Assembly: GCA_903923395.1 (NCBI GenBank)
Contig: CAIXXM010000037.1
Location: 1 to 64,000 of the forward strand
Source: an uncultured Acidobacteriia bacterium
GTDB lineage: Bacteria; Acidobacteriota; Terriglobia; Bryobacterales; Bryobacteraceae
DNA: 64,000 nt
Direction: 5' to 3'
Within the stretch, counting starts at the first letter, position 1. Each line of letters opens with the position of its first letter. The position numbers and the translations under genes are program-made. This document shows positions 1 through 8,615 of the stretch, piece after piece. The notes under the pieces are model-generated. The model was not told the origin of the DNA. It did no database searches and was given only the letters and a program-made list of their open reading frames with translations.

Positions 1-1
1 A

Positions 2-1879
2 AAGCTCGCCGAACTGGCCCCATGGTTTCGGTCCATCGCCCCAGAGGTTGCCCGTGAGTTTTATGACTGGCAGTTTGAGTTTGAGGCTACCCGCAGATTC
101 TTCGAACGTTTTGCGAAGGCCCGGAAAACCACGCTGCAGGAACTGCGCCGGCATCTGGAGCGCGCACAAACCGAGTATCTGACACAGGTGTTCGAAGGCG
201 TTGACGGCGACTTCGGACTGGCCTATTTCGAACGCCGCTTGAAGGTCGGCGTGCTGCACGAAACCATAAGCCTGCCGCAGAAATGGGTGGTCGGCTCCTA
301 TCCCGAGTGGCAAATGCTGATTGCACGCAGACTCCGGGACAAGATCAAAGACCCGGCGGAACTCGAATACACCGAGCGCGCCATTTCCAGAGTGATGAAC
401 CTGGACCTGCAACTGTTCGTTGACGGCTTCCTGCTGGCGACATTCGAATCCATGGGCTTCAACGTGGCGGCCATCGAATCCGATGGTGACCGCACGGACA
501 ATCTGGGCGGATTGCGCCGTTCCGTGGAAACGTTGATCAAGCAAACCGAAGCACTCGCCGCCGGTAATCTGGAAAGCCCGGCGCTCGCCACCATCGGCAG
601 CGGCATGGACTATGAAACCGCGGGCGTGCTGGCGCGCAACATGTTCGATCTGGTGACCACCTTCCGTACCTTCATTGACGAAATGAAGAACATGGCCGAT
701 GAGCACAACCTGGGTGACATCGACGTCGTCATCGCGGCCGATAAGTTCGAAGGTGCTTATGCCGACATGGCAGCGGGAGTGAATGAGATGGTGGGCGCGC
801 ACATTGCCGTGAAGAAGAAGGCGATGAGCGTGATGGCGGAATTCGGCAAAGGGAATTTCGAAGCCCACATCGAAAGGCTTCCCGGCAAGAAGGCCTTCAT
901 CAACGAAATTGTGGAAGCGGTTCGCGCCAATCTGAAGGGCTTGATGGCGGACGTTGATATGCTCTCCGCGGCCGCATCAAAGGGCCATCTGAACGTTACC
1001 GCTGATGTGGAGAAGCACCAGGGCGGCTATCGCAGGATAGTGGAAACCATCAACAACACAATGAAGATGGTGGTGGAACCCATCCGCGCGGTCTCAGAAA
1101 ATGCCACCGTACTGGCGTCTGCTTCCGAAGAACTGACCGCGGTGAGTCAGCAAATGGCAGGGACGGCGGAAGAGACTGCAGTCCAGGCCAGCGCCGTCTC
1201 AGCAGCCAGCACGCAGGTGAATGACAACATCTCCGTAGTGGCCTCGGCGGCGGAAGAAATGCGCGCCTCCATTGCGGAGATTGCCACGAACGCCAACAAT
1301 GCAGCCAGGGTGGCCAAGAGTGCCGTGACGGTTGCGGCCACCACCAATCAAACGGTGCAGAAACTTGGGGAATCCAGTCACCAGATTGGCAATGTGATCA
1401 AGGTCATCACTTCCATTGCACAGCAAACCAATCTGCTGGCCCTCAACGCGACCATTGAAGCGGCGCGGGCCGGGGAAGCAGGCAAGGGCTTCGCTGTCGT
1501 CGCCAATGAAGTGAAGGAACTGGCCAAGCAAACGGCCAAGGCCACCGAAGAAATCAGTCAGAAGATCGAGGCAATCCAGGGTGACTCCAAAGGCACGCTC
1601 GATGCCATTGGTCAGATCGCCGCGATCATCAATGAAATCGATGGGATCTTCAACACCATCGCCTGCTCCGTGGAAGAACAAAAAGCCACCACGAGCGAGA
1701 TCAGCCACCGCGTCAATGAAGCGGCGCAGGGCAGTGCGGATATTGCAAAGAACATCGCTGGCGTTGCCGAAGCGGCCAAACACACCACGCAAGGGGCTTC
1801 GGATACCCAGATCTCATCGAAGCAACTCAGCAATATGGCTGCGGAACTGCAGGCCATCGTCTCACGCTACCGGTTCTAA
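2..1879 (+). CDS. globin-coupled methyl-accepting chemotaxis protein (HemAT-like), 5' partial
   Basis: The frame is open from base 2 with no start needed, so the N-terminus lies outside the window; 625 residues are visible. Residues 1 to about 110 look like a protoglobin sensor domain. The proximal haem histidine is probably the His encoded at 257-259, followed by the LPQKW segment seen in HemAT proteins. There follow two or three HAMP-like helical modules and then a methyl-accepting signalling domain; the conserved hairpin tip ([20 protein letters not shown]) begins near visible residue 473. No transmembrane segment is seen, so it is probably a cytosolic oxygen/aerotaxis receptor acting through CheA/CheW. 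No other che gene is in the window. Confidence 0.9.
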   Translation, partial: KLAELAPWFRSIAPEVAREFYDWQFEFEATRRFFERFAKARKTTLQELRRHLERAQTEYLTQVFEGVDGDFGLAYFERRLKVGVLHETISLPQKWVVGSYPEWQMLIARRLRDKIKDPAELEYTERAISRVMNLDLQLFVDGFLLATFESMGFNVAAIESDGDRTDNLGGLRRSVETLIKQTEALAAGNLESPALATIGSGMDYETAGVLARNMFDLVTTFRTFIDEMKNMADEHNLGDIDVVIAADKFEGAYADMAAGVNEMVGAHIAVKKKAMSVMAEFGKGNFEAHIERLPGKKAFINEIVEAVRANLKGLMADVDMLSAAASKGHLNVTADVEKHQGGYRRIVETINNTMKMVVEPIRAVSENATVLASASEELTAVSQQMAGTAEETAVQASAVSAASTQVNDNISVVASAAEEMRASIAEIATNANNAARVAKSAVTVAATTNQTVQKLGESSHQIGNVIKVITSIAQQTNLLALNATIEAARAGEAGKGFAVVANEVKELAKQTAKATEEISQKIEAIQGDSKGTLDAIGQIAAIINEIDGIFNTIACSVEEQKATTSEISHRVNEAAQGSADIAKNIAGVAEAAKHTTQGASDTQISSKQLSNMAAELQAIVSRYRF

Positions 1880-1895
1880 CCGGGCAGGACACCGA

Positions 1896-1928
1896 AGGGA
1901 GGAGGACGTTCGCGTCCTCCTATTCCCT
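1896..1928. terminator. hairpin between convergent genes
   Basis: GGAGGACG (1901-1908) pairs perfectly with CGTCCTCC (1913-1920) around a TTCG loop. AGGGA/TCCCT extends the stem beyond a 3-nt bulge. It lies between the convergent chemoreceptor and PspC genes and overlaps the PspC stop codon. There is no U-tract on either side, so termination is inferred from position and stability only. Confidence 0.45.
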
Positions 1929-2219
1929 CGGCAGTACAATCATGCAAATGATGTAGGCCAGCAGGCCGATGTGGGGCGGCATCAGCAGCAGCGCCACCCA
2001 GATGATCCGCATCAGGGTGACATCCACCTCAAAGTATTCCGCAAAGCCGAGACAGACGCCGGCAATTTTCTTGCCCGCGCGGACCTTCCTCAAACGCCGC
2101 GTGGCAGCCGCTTGCGCGCCCGTGTGTCCAGGGGTCGTGGGTGCGCCGCAACTGGTACAGAACCGCGCCGAATTATCAAGCTTCGTCCCGCAACGTGTAC
2201 AGTACATGGCCGTCTGCAT
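1920..2219 (-). CDS. zinc-ribbon PspC-domain membrane protein
   Basis: About 99 residues. The N-terminus has a CxxC...CxxC zinc ribbon (CTRCG and CTSCG). A PspC domain follows: a basic segment (RRLRKVRAGKKIAGVCLG), then one or two hydrophobic helices ending in ICMIVLPRE. PspC proteins belong to the phage-shock/envelope stress response; no pspA homologue is nearby. The start is uncertain: a TTG at 2255, ATG at 2219 and ATG at 2207 are in frame and none has a clear ribosome binding site. The ATG at 2207 would put the zinc ribbon directly at the N-terminus. Confidence 0.8.
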   Translation of the reverse strand: MQTAMYCTRCGTKLDNSARFCTSCGAPTTPGHTGAQAAATRRLRKVRAGKKIAGVCLGFAEYFEVDVTLMRIIWVALLLMPPHIGLLAYIICMIVLPRE

Positions 2220-2270
2220 ACATTTAACTACGTTGCCGGTTACAGATCTGTTCAATGAAGGAAAGGCCAG

Positions 2271-5200
2271 TCAGAAAATCAGCTTCATCGCAATTTGCAC
2301 GTATCGCGGGAAGTTGCTCTGCTGGACCGGCAGCTGCCCAAAGCGGGAGCTGTGGATGTCCGTGTCCGGAGGTCCAAAGATCGGCGTGTTGGTGAGATTG
2401 TAAGCTTCCCCGCGGAGTTGCAGCAGCCAGCGCTCTCCCAGCCAGAAGGTCTTCTCGACGGAAAAATTGATCTGCGGAGCGCTCGGCACCCGGATATTGC
2501 TGAAGCGGTCCTCTGTGGTTCGAAGCGTATATAGCGCCCGGGATTGGTAGCAGTTCGGGTCGTTATTGAACCAGTGCGCGGCGGTCTGCCCTCCTGGAGC
2601 GAAGTAACTCCCGCAGGTGAACACCGCATCCGGTTTATTCACAGGCACGCCGGAGTAATACGTTGCAATCCAGTCCACTGCCCAGCCGTTGACGAACGCG
2701 GCGGCGACTGGCCCGATGTTCGGCAGAAACTTGCGGCCCCAGCCCAGGGGCAGATCCCAAGTCCCGGCGAAAGCAATCGATTGCGGCTTGTCCATCGGAC
2801 TCAACTCGTGCACCGGCGCTTCCGCCAGGTTCCAGGAGTTGAGCCGGTTCGCGGCCTGGAATGACTTGGAGTAGGTATAGCTGAAGACAAACGACAGGAT
2901 TCCCGCCGAAGAACTGGCATCCAGCACACGCTTCTCAAGCTGCGTCTGCAACGAATCATAGCGGTATCTGGCCCAGGGCGTATTGTTGATGGTGACCCCG
3001 TTAAACAGCGGGAAGGGCCGCAGCAGGTTATACGCCTGGATCTGTGTCGGCGAACCAAGTGCCGTCGCCGGGTCAAAGATACCAGCAAAGGGATCAGGAA
3101 GAGAGCGGTTCAGGTAAAAGGGATCGGCCTGGCCTTTGAGGAAATCGGAAGAAGAGACAGAGCCTATGTCCACCGCAAAGGGCGCGTGCACCGTTATGCT
3201 GCCTGAGTAAGAAGCGTCGAGCAGCATCTTCCAGGGGAGTTCGCGCTGGAACCCCACCGAGTATTCATAGGTCCGGGGCAACGGCCGGTGACGGTCATCC
3301 ACCGCAATCGCCTGCCCCACATTGGAGCCCAGCCCACGGCCCGGAAATAGCAGTCCGGAAGGAAAAGGATTCACCAGTGAGTACGCGCCATTGATACTTC
3401 CTGAAGGGGTTAGCCCGCCATCCAGACTGCTGACGTAACTTGCCGTTTGGCTGAAGCCGTAAGTTGAACCGTAGGACGCCGGGGATTGATAGAAGATCCC
3501 GGCGCCCGCGCGCAATACGGTCTTGCTCATAAAGTTCCAGGCCACGCCGACTCTGGGTTGCACGTCTGTGAAATCAGTGTTGTAAGGACGGGAATACTGC
3601 CCGCCGCCGAAGAGGATCCCTCCGTTCAAAGAAGCCGGAACGTCCGGATACGGGTAACGTGGATTCGTCGCATCATACTGCGCCTTCAACACCGCCCAGT
3701 TCGCCAGCACAGCGCTGCTGTAAGGATTCTGCTGGTTGACGGCGAACCCGGTATCGAAACGGTTGTAGCGGTCTTTATAGGGAACCTGCACGTCGTAGCG
3801 CAGACCCAGGCTCAGCGTCAGGTTGTGGCGGATCTTCCAGGCGTCCTGGATATAGCCCGCGAAGTAAGGTGCAGTGCGGTAGAAGTTGTCATTGAAATCC
3901 ACGGCACCGTTGTAGGGCAAGCCGAGAAGCACATCGGCGACACCATTGCCATCGAGCGGCCCCCGGTTCCGGAAAGCGTATTCCTGCGTCCACTGGTGGG
4001 TGAATGAGAAGTCCCCGTTGGCGCGCCCCGGGCCGCCGCTGCCCACTGCGGCATACGCAAACTCCGCACCCACGTGCAGCACATGGCCGCCCTTGATAAA
4101 GATCACGCTCGGGGCCAGGTCGAGCTGGTTTTCTGTATTCCACGAGTAAGTGCCGCCGATAACAGACGAATACTGGTCGATGTCGAACTGTGGCGCGAGA
4201 CTCCCGGCGTAACCGGGGGGCTTGGGAAGCTGGGTGATCCCCAACTGTTGCGGCGTGATGCAGGCCGAGCAGTTGTTCTGCGGAAAGAATTCCGTAAAGC
4301 GGCCGAGAGAAGCACGGAAATCCCAAACCCTGCTGGCGGAAGAGATGTGGGTCCATTCGGCGATGTAGTTCTGGTCCTGACGCTCAGTCGTCCCGCTGCC
4401 CAGTGCCGAGGGACCGGGGAAGCCCGTGGAGTTCTCGATATCAGTCCCGTGCTGGAAAGTCAGAACGGCATAAAAACGGTCTTTGTCGTTGAAGTTGTGG
4501 TCGTATCTGGCCACGGGCTGCAAGTATTTGTAGTTGCCCGTATTCCCGCCGGCAATGTAGTTCTGCGTCAGCCCCGACGCATTTGGAGTCGGGTACAGCG
4601 CCAGAATCGACTTGCCAATCGGACTGATGCGGGACGCCGGGATCGTATTGGCTGGAAACGGACTCCGGATATAAGTGCTGAAACAGGCCTGCCCGATGGG
4701 GGTATCAATGCCGACCCTGCAGCGGCGCGTGGTCGTCGGGTCATAGATATGAATACCGTAGTTCGTAAAGTGGCTGCCATCGCGGAGATCCAGCGGAGGA
4801 GTGTCTGACACCACCGGCAGAGGAGCAACTTCCCTGTAGCCTTCCAGACTGACAAAGAGAAAATCCTTTTCCTTCCGCAAAGGACCGCCTGCAACACCTC
4901 CAAACTGATTCGTGATATGTTTCCCGCGCGGAGCCCCCACCAGGTTCTTATCGAAGGCATTGGCATCCAGGTAGGCGTTATGAAAAAAGTAGTAGTCTGT
5001 ACCATGCCAGTCATTGCCACCCGCGCGCAACGTCGTGTTGACCGTGCCACCGCCGGTTCTGCCGAACTGCGCATCGTAGGTATTCACCATCACACGGACT
5101 TCCTGCACGGCCTCCACGCTGGGTGAGATCTGCCAGCGTCCCGTAAGACTGACCGGTGCGCCGTTGAGCAGGAACTGATTCGTCCCTTCCAGACCGCCAT

Positions 5201-5687
5201 TGATAATGTACTTGCCATTGTTATCCCAACTGCGCAGACCCGTAAAGCCATTCGAGCCAAACTGTTCCTGCGTGAAAAGCACGCCGGGAGTGAGGCTGAT
5301 GAGGTTATAGGCCTGGCGGCCCAGCAGGGGAAGGCTTTTCACTTTGGCCTGGTTGATGGTCTGCGAGCGCGAGGCCGAAGTGGTATCCACCGTGGGAGGA
5401 TCGCCCGTGACATCCACCTTTTCAGCCACCTTGCTCAAGTTCAGATGAATCGGAAGGTCGACCGCATCTGAAGAGTGCAGAACAATGTTGCCCTCTTTGA
5501 AGCTCTGGAAGCCTTTGGCGGAGACTTCCAGCCGGTAGACTCCGGGCAGAAGGAAGGAAAGCGAGAAACGACCGTTGGCCTCTGAGTGCGTCTCGGAAAC
5601 CTCATTCGTCTGCGAGAGCGTTGCCCGAATCAGCGCGGAAGACAGTGCGCCGCCGCTCGAATCAGTAATAGTACCCGTGATCGTCAC
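2271..5687 (-). CDS. TonB-dependent receptor, Oar-like, with carboxypeptidase-regulatory domain
   Basis: 1138 residues from a GTG. Residues 1-80 form a carboxypeptidase-regulatory-like (transthyretin-like) domain; a plug domain with the PLLGRQAYNLISLTPGV segment follows, then a long outer-membrane beta-barrel ending in a terminal Phe (MKLIF), as expected for BAM-inserted barrels. This architecture is expanded in Bryobacteraceae and is thought to import large carbon substrates. The reading frame continues upstream of the GTG to a stop at 5822-5820. That extension encodes a clear Sec signal peptide (basic residues, hydrophobic core, LSCAQ cleavage region) over about 5777-5700, yet contains no ATG, GTG or TTG. 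The true start is probably a CTG near 5777 or ATT near 5771, or the sequence carries an error. Confidence 0.9.
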   Translation of the reverse strand: MTITGTITDSSGGALSSALIRATLSQTNEVSETHSEANGRFSLSFLLPGVYRLEVSAKGFQSFKEGNIVLHSSDAVDLPIHLNLSKVAEKVDVTGDPPTVDTTSASRSQTINQAKVKSLPLLGRQAYNLISLTPGVLFTQEQFGSNGFTGLRSWDNNGKYIINGGLEGTNQFLLNGAPVSLTGRWQISPSVEAVQEVRVMVNTYDAQFGRTGGGTVNTTLRAGGNDWHGTDYYFFHNAYLDANAFDKNLVGAPRGKHITNQFGGVAGGPLRKEKDFLFVSLEGYREVAPLPVVSDTPPLDLRDGSHFTNYGIHIYDPTTTRRCRVGIDTPIGQACFSTYIRSPFPANTIPASRISPIGKSILALYPTPNASGLTQNYIAGGNTGNYKYLQPVARYDHNFNDKDRFYAVLTFQHGTDIENSTGFPGPSALGSGTTERQDQNYIAEWTHISSASRVWDFRASLGRFTEFFPQNNCSACITPQQLGITQLPKPPGYAGSLAPQFDIDQYSSVIGGTYSWNTENQLDLAPSVIFIKGGHVLHVGAEFAYAAVGSGGPGRANGDFSFTHQWTQEYAFRNRGPLDGNGVADVLLGLPYNGAVDFNDNFYRTAPYFAGYIQDAWKIRHNLTLSLGLRYDVQVPYKDRYNRFDTGFAVNQQNPYSSAVLANWAVLKAQYDATNPRYPYPDVPASLNGGILFGGGQYSRPYNTDFTDVQPRVGVAWNFMSKTVLRAGAGIFYQSPASYGSTYGFSQTASYVSSLDGGLTPSGSINGAYSLVNPFPSGLLFPGRGLGSNVGQAIAVDDRHRPLPRTYEYSVGFQRELPWKMLLDASYSGSITVHAPFAVDIGSVSSSDFLKGQADPFYLNRSLPDPFAGIFDPATALGSPTQIQAYNLLRPFPLFNGVTINNTPWARYRYDSLQTQLEKRVLDASSSAGILSFVFSYTYSKSFQAANRLNSWNLAEAPVHELSPMDKPQSIAFAGTWDLPLGWGRKFLPNIGPVAAAFVNGWAVDWIATYYSGVPVNKPDAVFTCGSYFAPGGQTAAHWFNNDPNCYQSRALYTLRTTEDRFSNIRVPSAPQINFSVEKTFWLGERWLLQLRGEAYNLTNTPIFGPPDTDIHSSRFGQLPVQQSNFPRYVQIAMKLIF

Positions 5688-5900
5688 CCATGCTGTTTGG
5701 GCGCACGAGAGAGATGCCCAAGAGAGCCATAGCGCAACGAAAAGGAATCGGGGGAAGAGTTTCGCGCGAATCCTCAGATTATATCCGCTTTCGCGGGTGC
5801 GCGGGCGAAGGAGCGCGTTTCATCACCTTCGCAGCGGCAAGTGCGGCCCGGTAATAGGACTATAGAGGCGTTGTTTGCGTACACTGATTTGTTCAACCAC

Positions 5901-5907
5901 GGAGGAG
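5901..5907 (+). promoter_or_regulatory. ribosome binding site deciding a start
   Basis: GGAGGAG two bases before ATG 5910 (AGTA ATG spacing). It supports the start at 5910 rather than the upstream in-frame start at 5841, which would place a non-signal-like segment before the signal peptide. Confidence 0.7.
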
Positions 5908-5909
5908 TA

Positions 5910-6674
5910 ATGAAATTCTCCATGGCAAAAGCCCTCCCTTTGCTGGCACTCCTCTCCGTTTCGACAGCGTTCGGGTCAACGGCTTACACCTTCACCAGCA
6001 ATTCCGGTTCGAACAGCTATAAGGTGATCATTACCGTGGATAGCCTCGGCATTGGCGGCACCGGCGATCTGATCGTGCAGCTCATCAACAACACCGCTGC
6101 ATCGACGAACGCTGCCGACACCACGATGCTCTCCGGCGTTTACTTCACGCTCAGCGGGTCAGTTGGCGCGCTGAACACGCCCACCAGCTGGTACAGCGGC
6201 ACCTCATCCTCGGACACGAGTGATCCCGTTGTTACGTTGAGCCAGGATGGCACCTACACCACGACGTACACCAACCTCAGCCAAATGAGTTCCTCCGCAC
6301 TCCGCTGGAAGAATCTGGGCAGTGGAGATAACGTGGACCTCAGCACTCTCACTGGCGGCAGCCCCAATGAGTTGATCATGGGCGCTCTCGGTGGAACCTT
6401 CAATCCTTCCGTGACCAATCACAACCCCACCATCGTGGGCGGTGCCACGTTCGTGTTCGCGAATGTCGCCGGAATCTCCAGCGCAACGACTGTCAGCAGC
6501 GTGTATTTCGATCAGGGCACCGCAGCTTCCCCCAGCAATGCCAACGGCCCGAATACGGAAACGGCAGCACTTACCTCCACCGTCACCACGGCAGCGCCGG
6601 AACCCGCCAGCTTTGGCCTCATCGGCCTCGGTCTGGCTGGTGTGACCATGCTCGCCCGCAAGCGCCGCGCTTAA
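5910..6674 (+). CDS. PEP-CTERM sorting domain protein
   Basis: 254 residues. There is a signal peptide (MKFSMAKALPLLALLSV) and a Ser/Thr/Asn/Gly-rich extracellular body of unknown function. The C-terminus is a canonical PEP-CTERM tag: a PEP motif, a hydrophobic helix (FGLIGLGLAGVTML) and a basic tail (ARKRRA). Such proteins are cut and anchored or exported by an exosortase (EpsH family); none is encoded in this window. It is a single gene followed by a strong intrinsic terminator. Confidence 0.88.
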   Translation: MKFSMAKALPLLALLSVSTAFGSTAYTFTSNSGSNSYKVIITVDSLGIGGTGDLIVQLINNTAASTNAADTTMLSGVYFTLSGSVGALNTPTSWYSGTSSSDTSDPVVTLSQDGTYTTTYTNLSQMSSSALRWKNLGSGDNVDLSTLTGGSPNELIMGALGGTFNPSVTNHNPTIVGGATFVFANVAGISSATTVSSVYFDQGTAASPSNANGPNTETAALTSTVTTAAPEPASFGLIGLGLAGVTMLARKRRA

Positions 6675-6677
6675 TTT

Positions 6678-7418
6678 CTACCGACCGGCACTCAAACGGT
6701 TTCCCAAAGATAGAGGCAACCCGGCTGCGATGATTCGCAGCCGGGTTTTTTCGTGATCATAGACGGTCCGGTGGAAGCTCACACTGCTGCTTTCCGTGTC
6801 ATAGATCAGGTAGGCGGCGCGGTAATCGGAATCTCTCGGCTGCCCAACCGACCCCGGATTGATCAGATAGGCTGCGTCCGGCGACAGCATCAAACGGCCT
6901 TCCGTACCCTGCGCGCAGGGTAGATAGCGGGCATCCACAGCGTCGCCCTGCCTCGAAAAAACGCACTGGATGTGGGTGTGGCCAAAGAAGATCAGACTCT
7001 TTGGCACGTACGGAAAGACGTTCGCCGCTTCGTCCCGGGTGGTGACATATTCGTCTTCGTCCAGGGGCGAGCCATGCACCAGAGCAAATCCATCCAGTTC
7101 CACAGGGCCCCGCGGAAGATCATGCAGGAAAGCCAAATTCTCGCTGGAAAGCTGCCGCCTCGTCCAGAGGGCCGCAGTCTTCGCCGCGGGACTGAACCAC
7201 TCCAGATCATCGAGACCAGCGCAGGCCCGGTCATGGTTCCCGCGGATGACAGCTGTCAGAGATGTTCTGGCCCAGTCCAGCACGGTATTGGGATCAGGTC
7301 CATAACCAGCCAGATCCCCGCAGCAGAGAATCTGGTCATAGAGTCCATTGGAATCTTGCAGGACGGCTTCGAGAGCGTCCCAATTGGCATGAATGTCGCT
7401 AAGAATGAGATATCGCAC
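6678..7418 (-). CDS. metallophosphoesterase, YfcE/MJ0936-like
   Basis: 246 residues, calcineurin-like fold. The metal-binding motifs are all present in order: SDIHAN near the N-terminus, GDLAGYG, GNHD and GHTH. Small stand-alone members hydrolyse phosphodiesters such as 2',3'-cAMP or bis-pNPP in vitro; the physiological substrate cannot be read from sequence. It is the last gene of a minus-strand run, starting 17 nt after the next phosphoesterase stops. Its last residues are encoded through the terminator of the convergent PEP-CTERM gene. Confidence 0.85.
   Translation of the reverse strand: MRYLILSDIHANWDALEAVLQDSNGLYDQILCCGDLAGYGPDPNTVLDWARTSLTAVIRGNHDRACAGLDDLEWFSPAAKTAALWTRRQLSSENLAFLHDLPRGPVELDGFALVHGSPLDEDEYVTTRDEAANVFPYVPKSLIFFGHTHIQCVFSRQGDAVDARYLPCAQGTEGRLMLSPDAAYLINPGSVGQPRDSDYRAAYLIYDTESSSVSFHRTVYDHEKTRLRIIAAGLPLSLGNRLSAGR
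6718..6751 (+). terminator. intrinsic terminator of the PEP-CTERM gene
   Basis: A perfect 13-bp stem (6718-6730 with 6735-6747) with a TGAT loop and a run of T to 6751. It lies inside the 3' coding end of the convergent phosphoesterase gene. The opposite strand has no T-run after the stem, so it should act on the plus strand only. Confidence 0.88.
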
Positions 7419-7435
7419 GGGTTGGCAGCTAATTG

Positions 7436-8605
7436 TTATGACCGGCGGAGCTTGAGAAGCATGATCTCCGGCGGTGCGCCGATTCGGACTGGCATTCCAA
7501 TGGTACCGATTCCCGCAGTCACATAACAGGCTTTGTTGTTTTCCAGATAGAGCCCGGCCACGTAGCTGGTCAGAAAGCGTGCCACATTGGTGTACCGGTT
7601 CAGGATCTCAACCGTCACCTGCCCGGCATGCGTATGGCCCGCGAGAGTGACATCGAAACCGAGTCGTGCGGCGACCGGAAATACATCCGGATTGTGCGAC
7701 AGCAAGACGTTCGGCATTCCGTTGCGAAGCAGCTTCTCCGCACCTTTCAGGTAGCGCTGCCGTTCCTTGAAGGGCTGAAAATCAACGCCCGCAACATTGA
7801 GCGCCCCGTTCCCTCGCCGGATTTCGCGGTTGCGCATCCGCAGAAAATCCATACCGTAGCGGGCGGCTTCGCGCTCCACGTAGGCCTCGGCATCGCAGTA
7901 GATTTCATGGTTTCCCAGGCAACCCAAAACGCCCTGGTCGGCACGAAGCCGGGCAATTTCCCGGATGGTGGCATCCAGAGGATCCCCGGGATAAGAAATC
8001 AGATCTCCAGTGACGAAGGTGAGAAAGGGCTTCAACTCATTCGTCATGTCCACCGCCCTCGCCAGTTCTTTGATCTGCAGATAGGGGCTCACATGCAGAT
8101 CACTGATCTGGGCGATTCGGACACCCTCGAAATCGGCGTGCAGGCCCGGCACGGGGAGCTCCACTTCCCTGACTTCAAAAGCGGTCCGTTCCAGAAAAGT
8201 GCCGTAGCCGATCGCAGCGAACGGGGCCGCCAGTGAGGCGGAGGCAACCCGTTGCAACAGCACGCGGCGGGACGGCGACACTTCTGCCGCTGGCAAAATC
8301 CAGCGCCGGACCAGAAAGTACAGCAGCAGACTGGCGGTGCTCGCAAAGCTCCATACAAGATAGAAGCCCTCCATCCAGGCCCGGTACTTGCCCGGCACGG
8401 AGATGCCCGTCAACGGGCGCACCAGCGTCGTGATGATGCCCGGCAACATCAGCAGCGAGGGAATCAGCGCGGCCCAAAACACCAGGCGGAATTGGGCCAT
8501 GGAGAGCCTTGGCTTAACGATTCGTTGCAAGATGCGGTAAATACCGGTCTGTGTCAGAATCGTTGCGCCAAGGAATACAAAGTCCAATACGTGCGGAGTC
8601 TTCAC
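7436..8605 (-). CDS. membrane-anchored metallophosphoesterase, YaeI/YkuE-like
   Basis: 389 residues. Several hydrophobic helices fill the first 120 residues, with a basic segment resembling a twin-arginine region at SRRVLLQRVASASLAAP. The phosphoesterase domain follows, with SDLHVSPY, TGDLISYP, GNHE, LSHNPD and AGHTHAGQ metal-ligand motifs. YaeI/YkuE relatives act at the membrane surface, some on lipid A or UDP-diacylglucosamine-like substrates; the substrate here is not determined. It starts 10 nt after the lipase-like gene ends and precedes a second phosphoesterase, suggesting one transcript. Confidence 0.85.
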   Translation of the reverse strand: MKTPHVLDFVFLGATILTQTGIYRILQRIVKPRLSMAQFRLVFWAALIPSLLMLPGIITTLVRPLTGISVPGKYRAWMEGFYLVWSFASTASLLLYFLVRRWILPAAEVSPSRRVLLQRVASASLAAPFAAIGYGTFLERTAFEVREVELPVPGLHADFEGVRIAQISDLHVSPYLQIKELARAVDMTNELKPFLTFVTGDLISYPGDPLDATIREIARLRADQGVLGCLGNHEIYCDAEAYVEREAARYGMDFLRMRNREIRRGNGALNVAGVDFQPFKERQRYLKGAEKLLRNGMPNVLLSHNPDVFPVAARLGFDVTLAGHTHAGQVTVEILNRYTNVARFLTSYVAGLYLENNKACYVTAGIGTIGMPVRIGAPPEIMLLKLRRS

Positions 8606-8615
8606 ACTATCCAGA

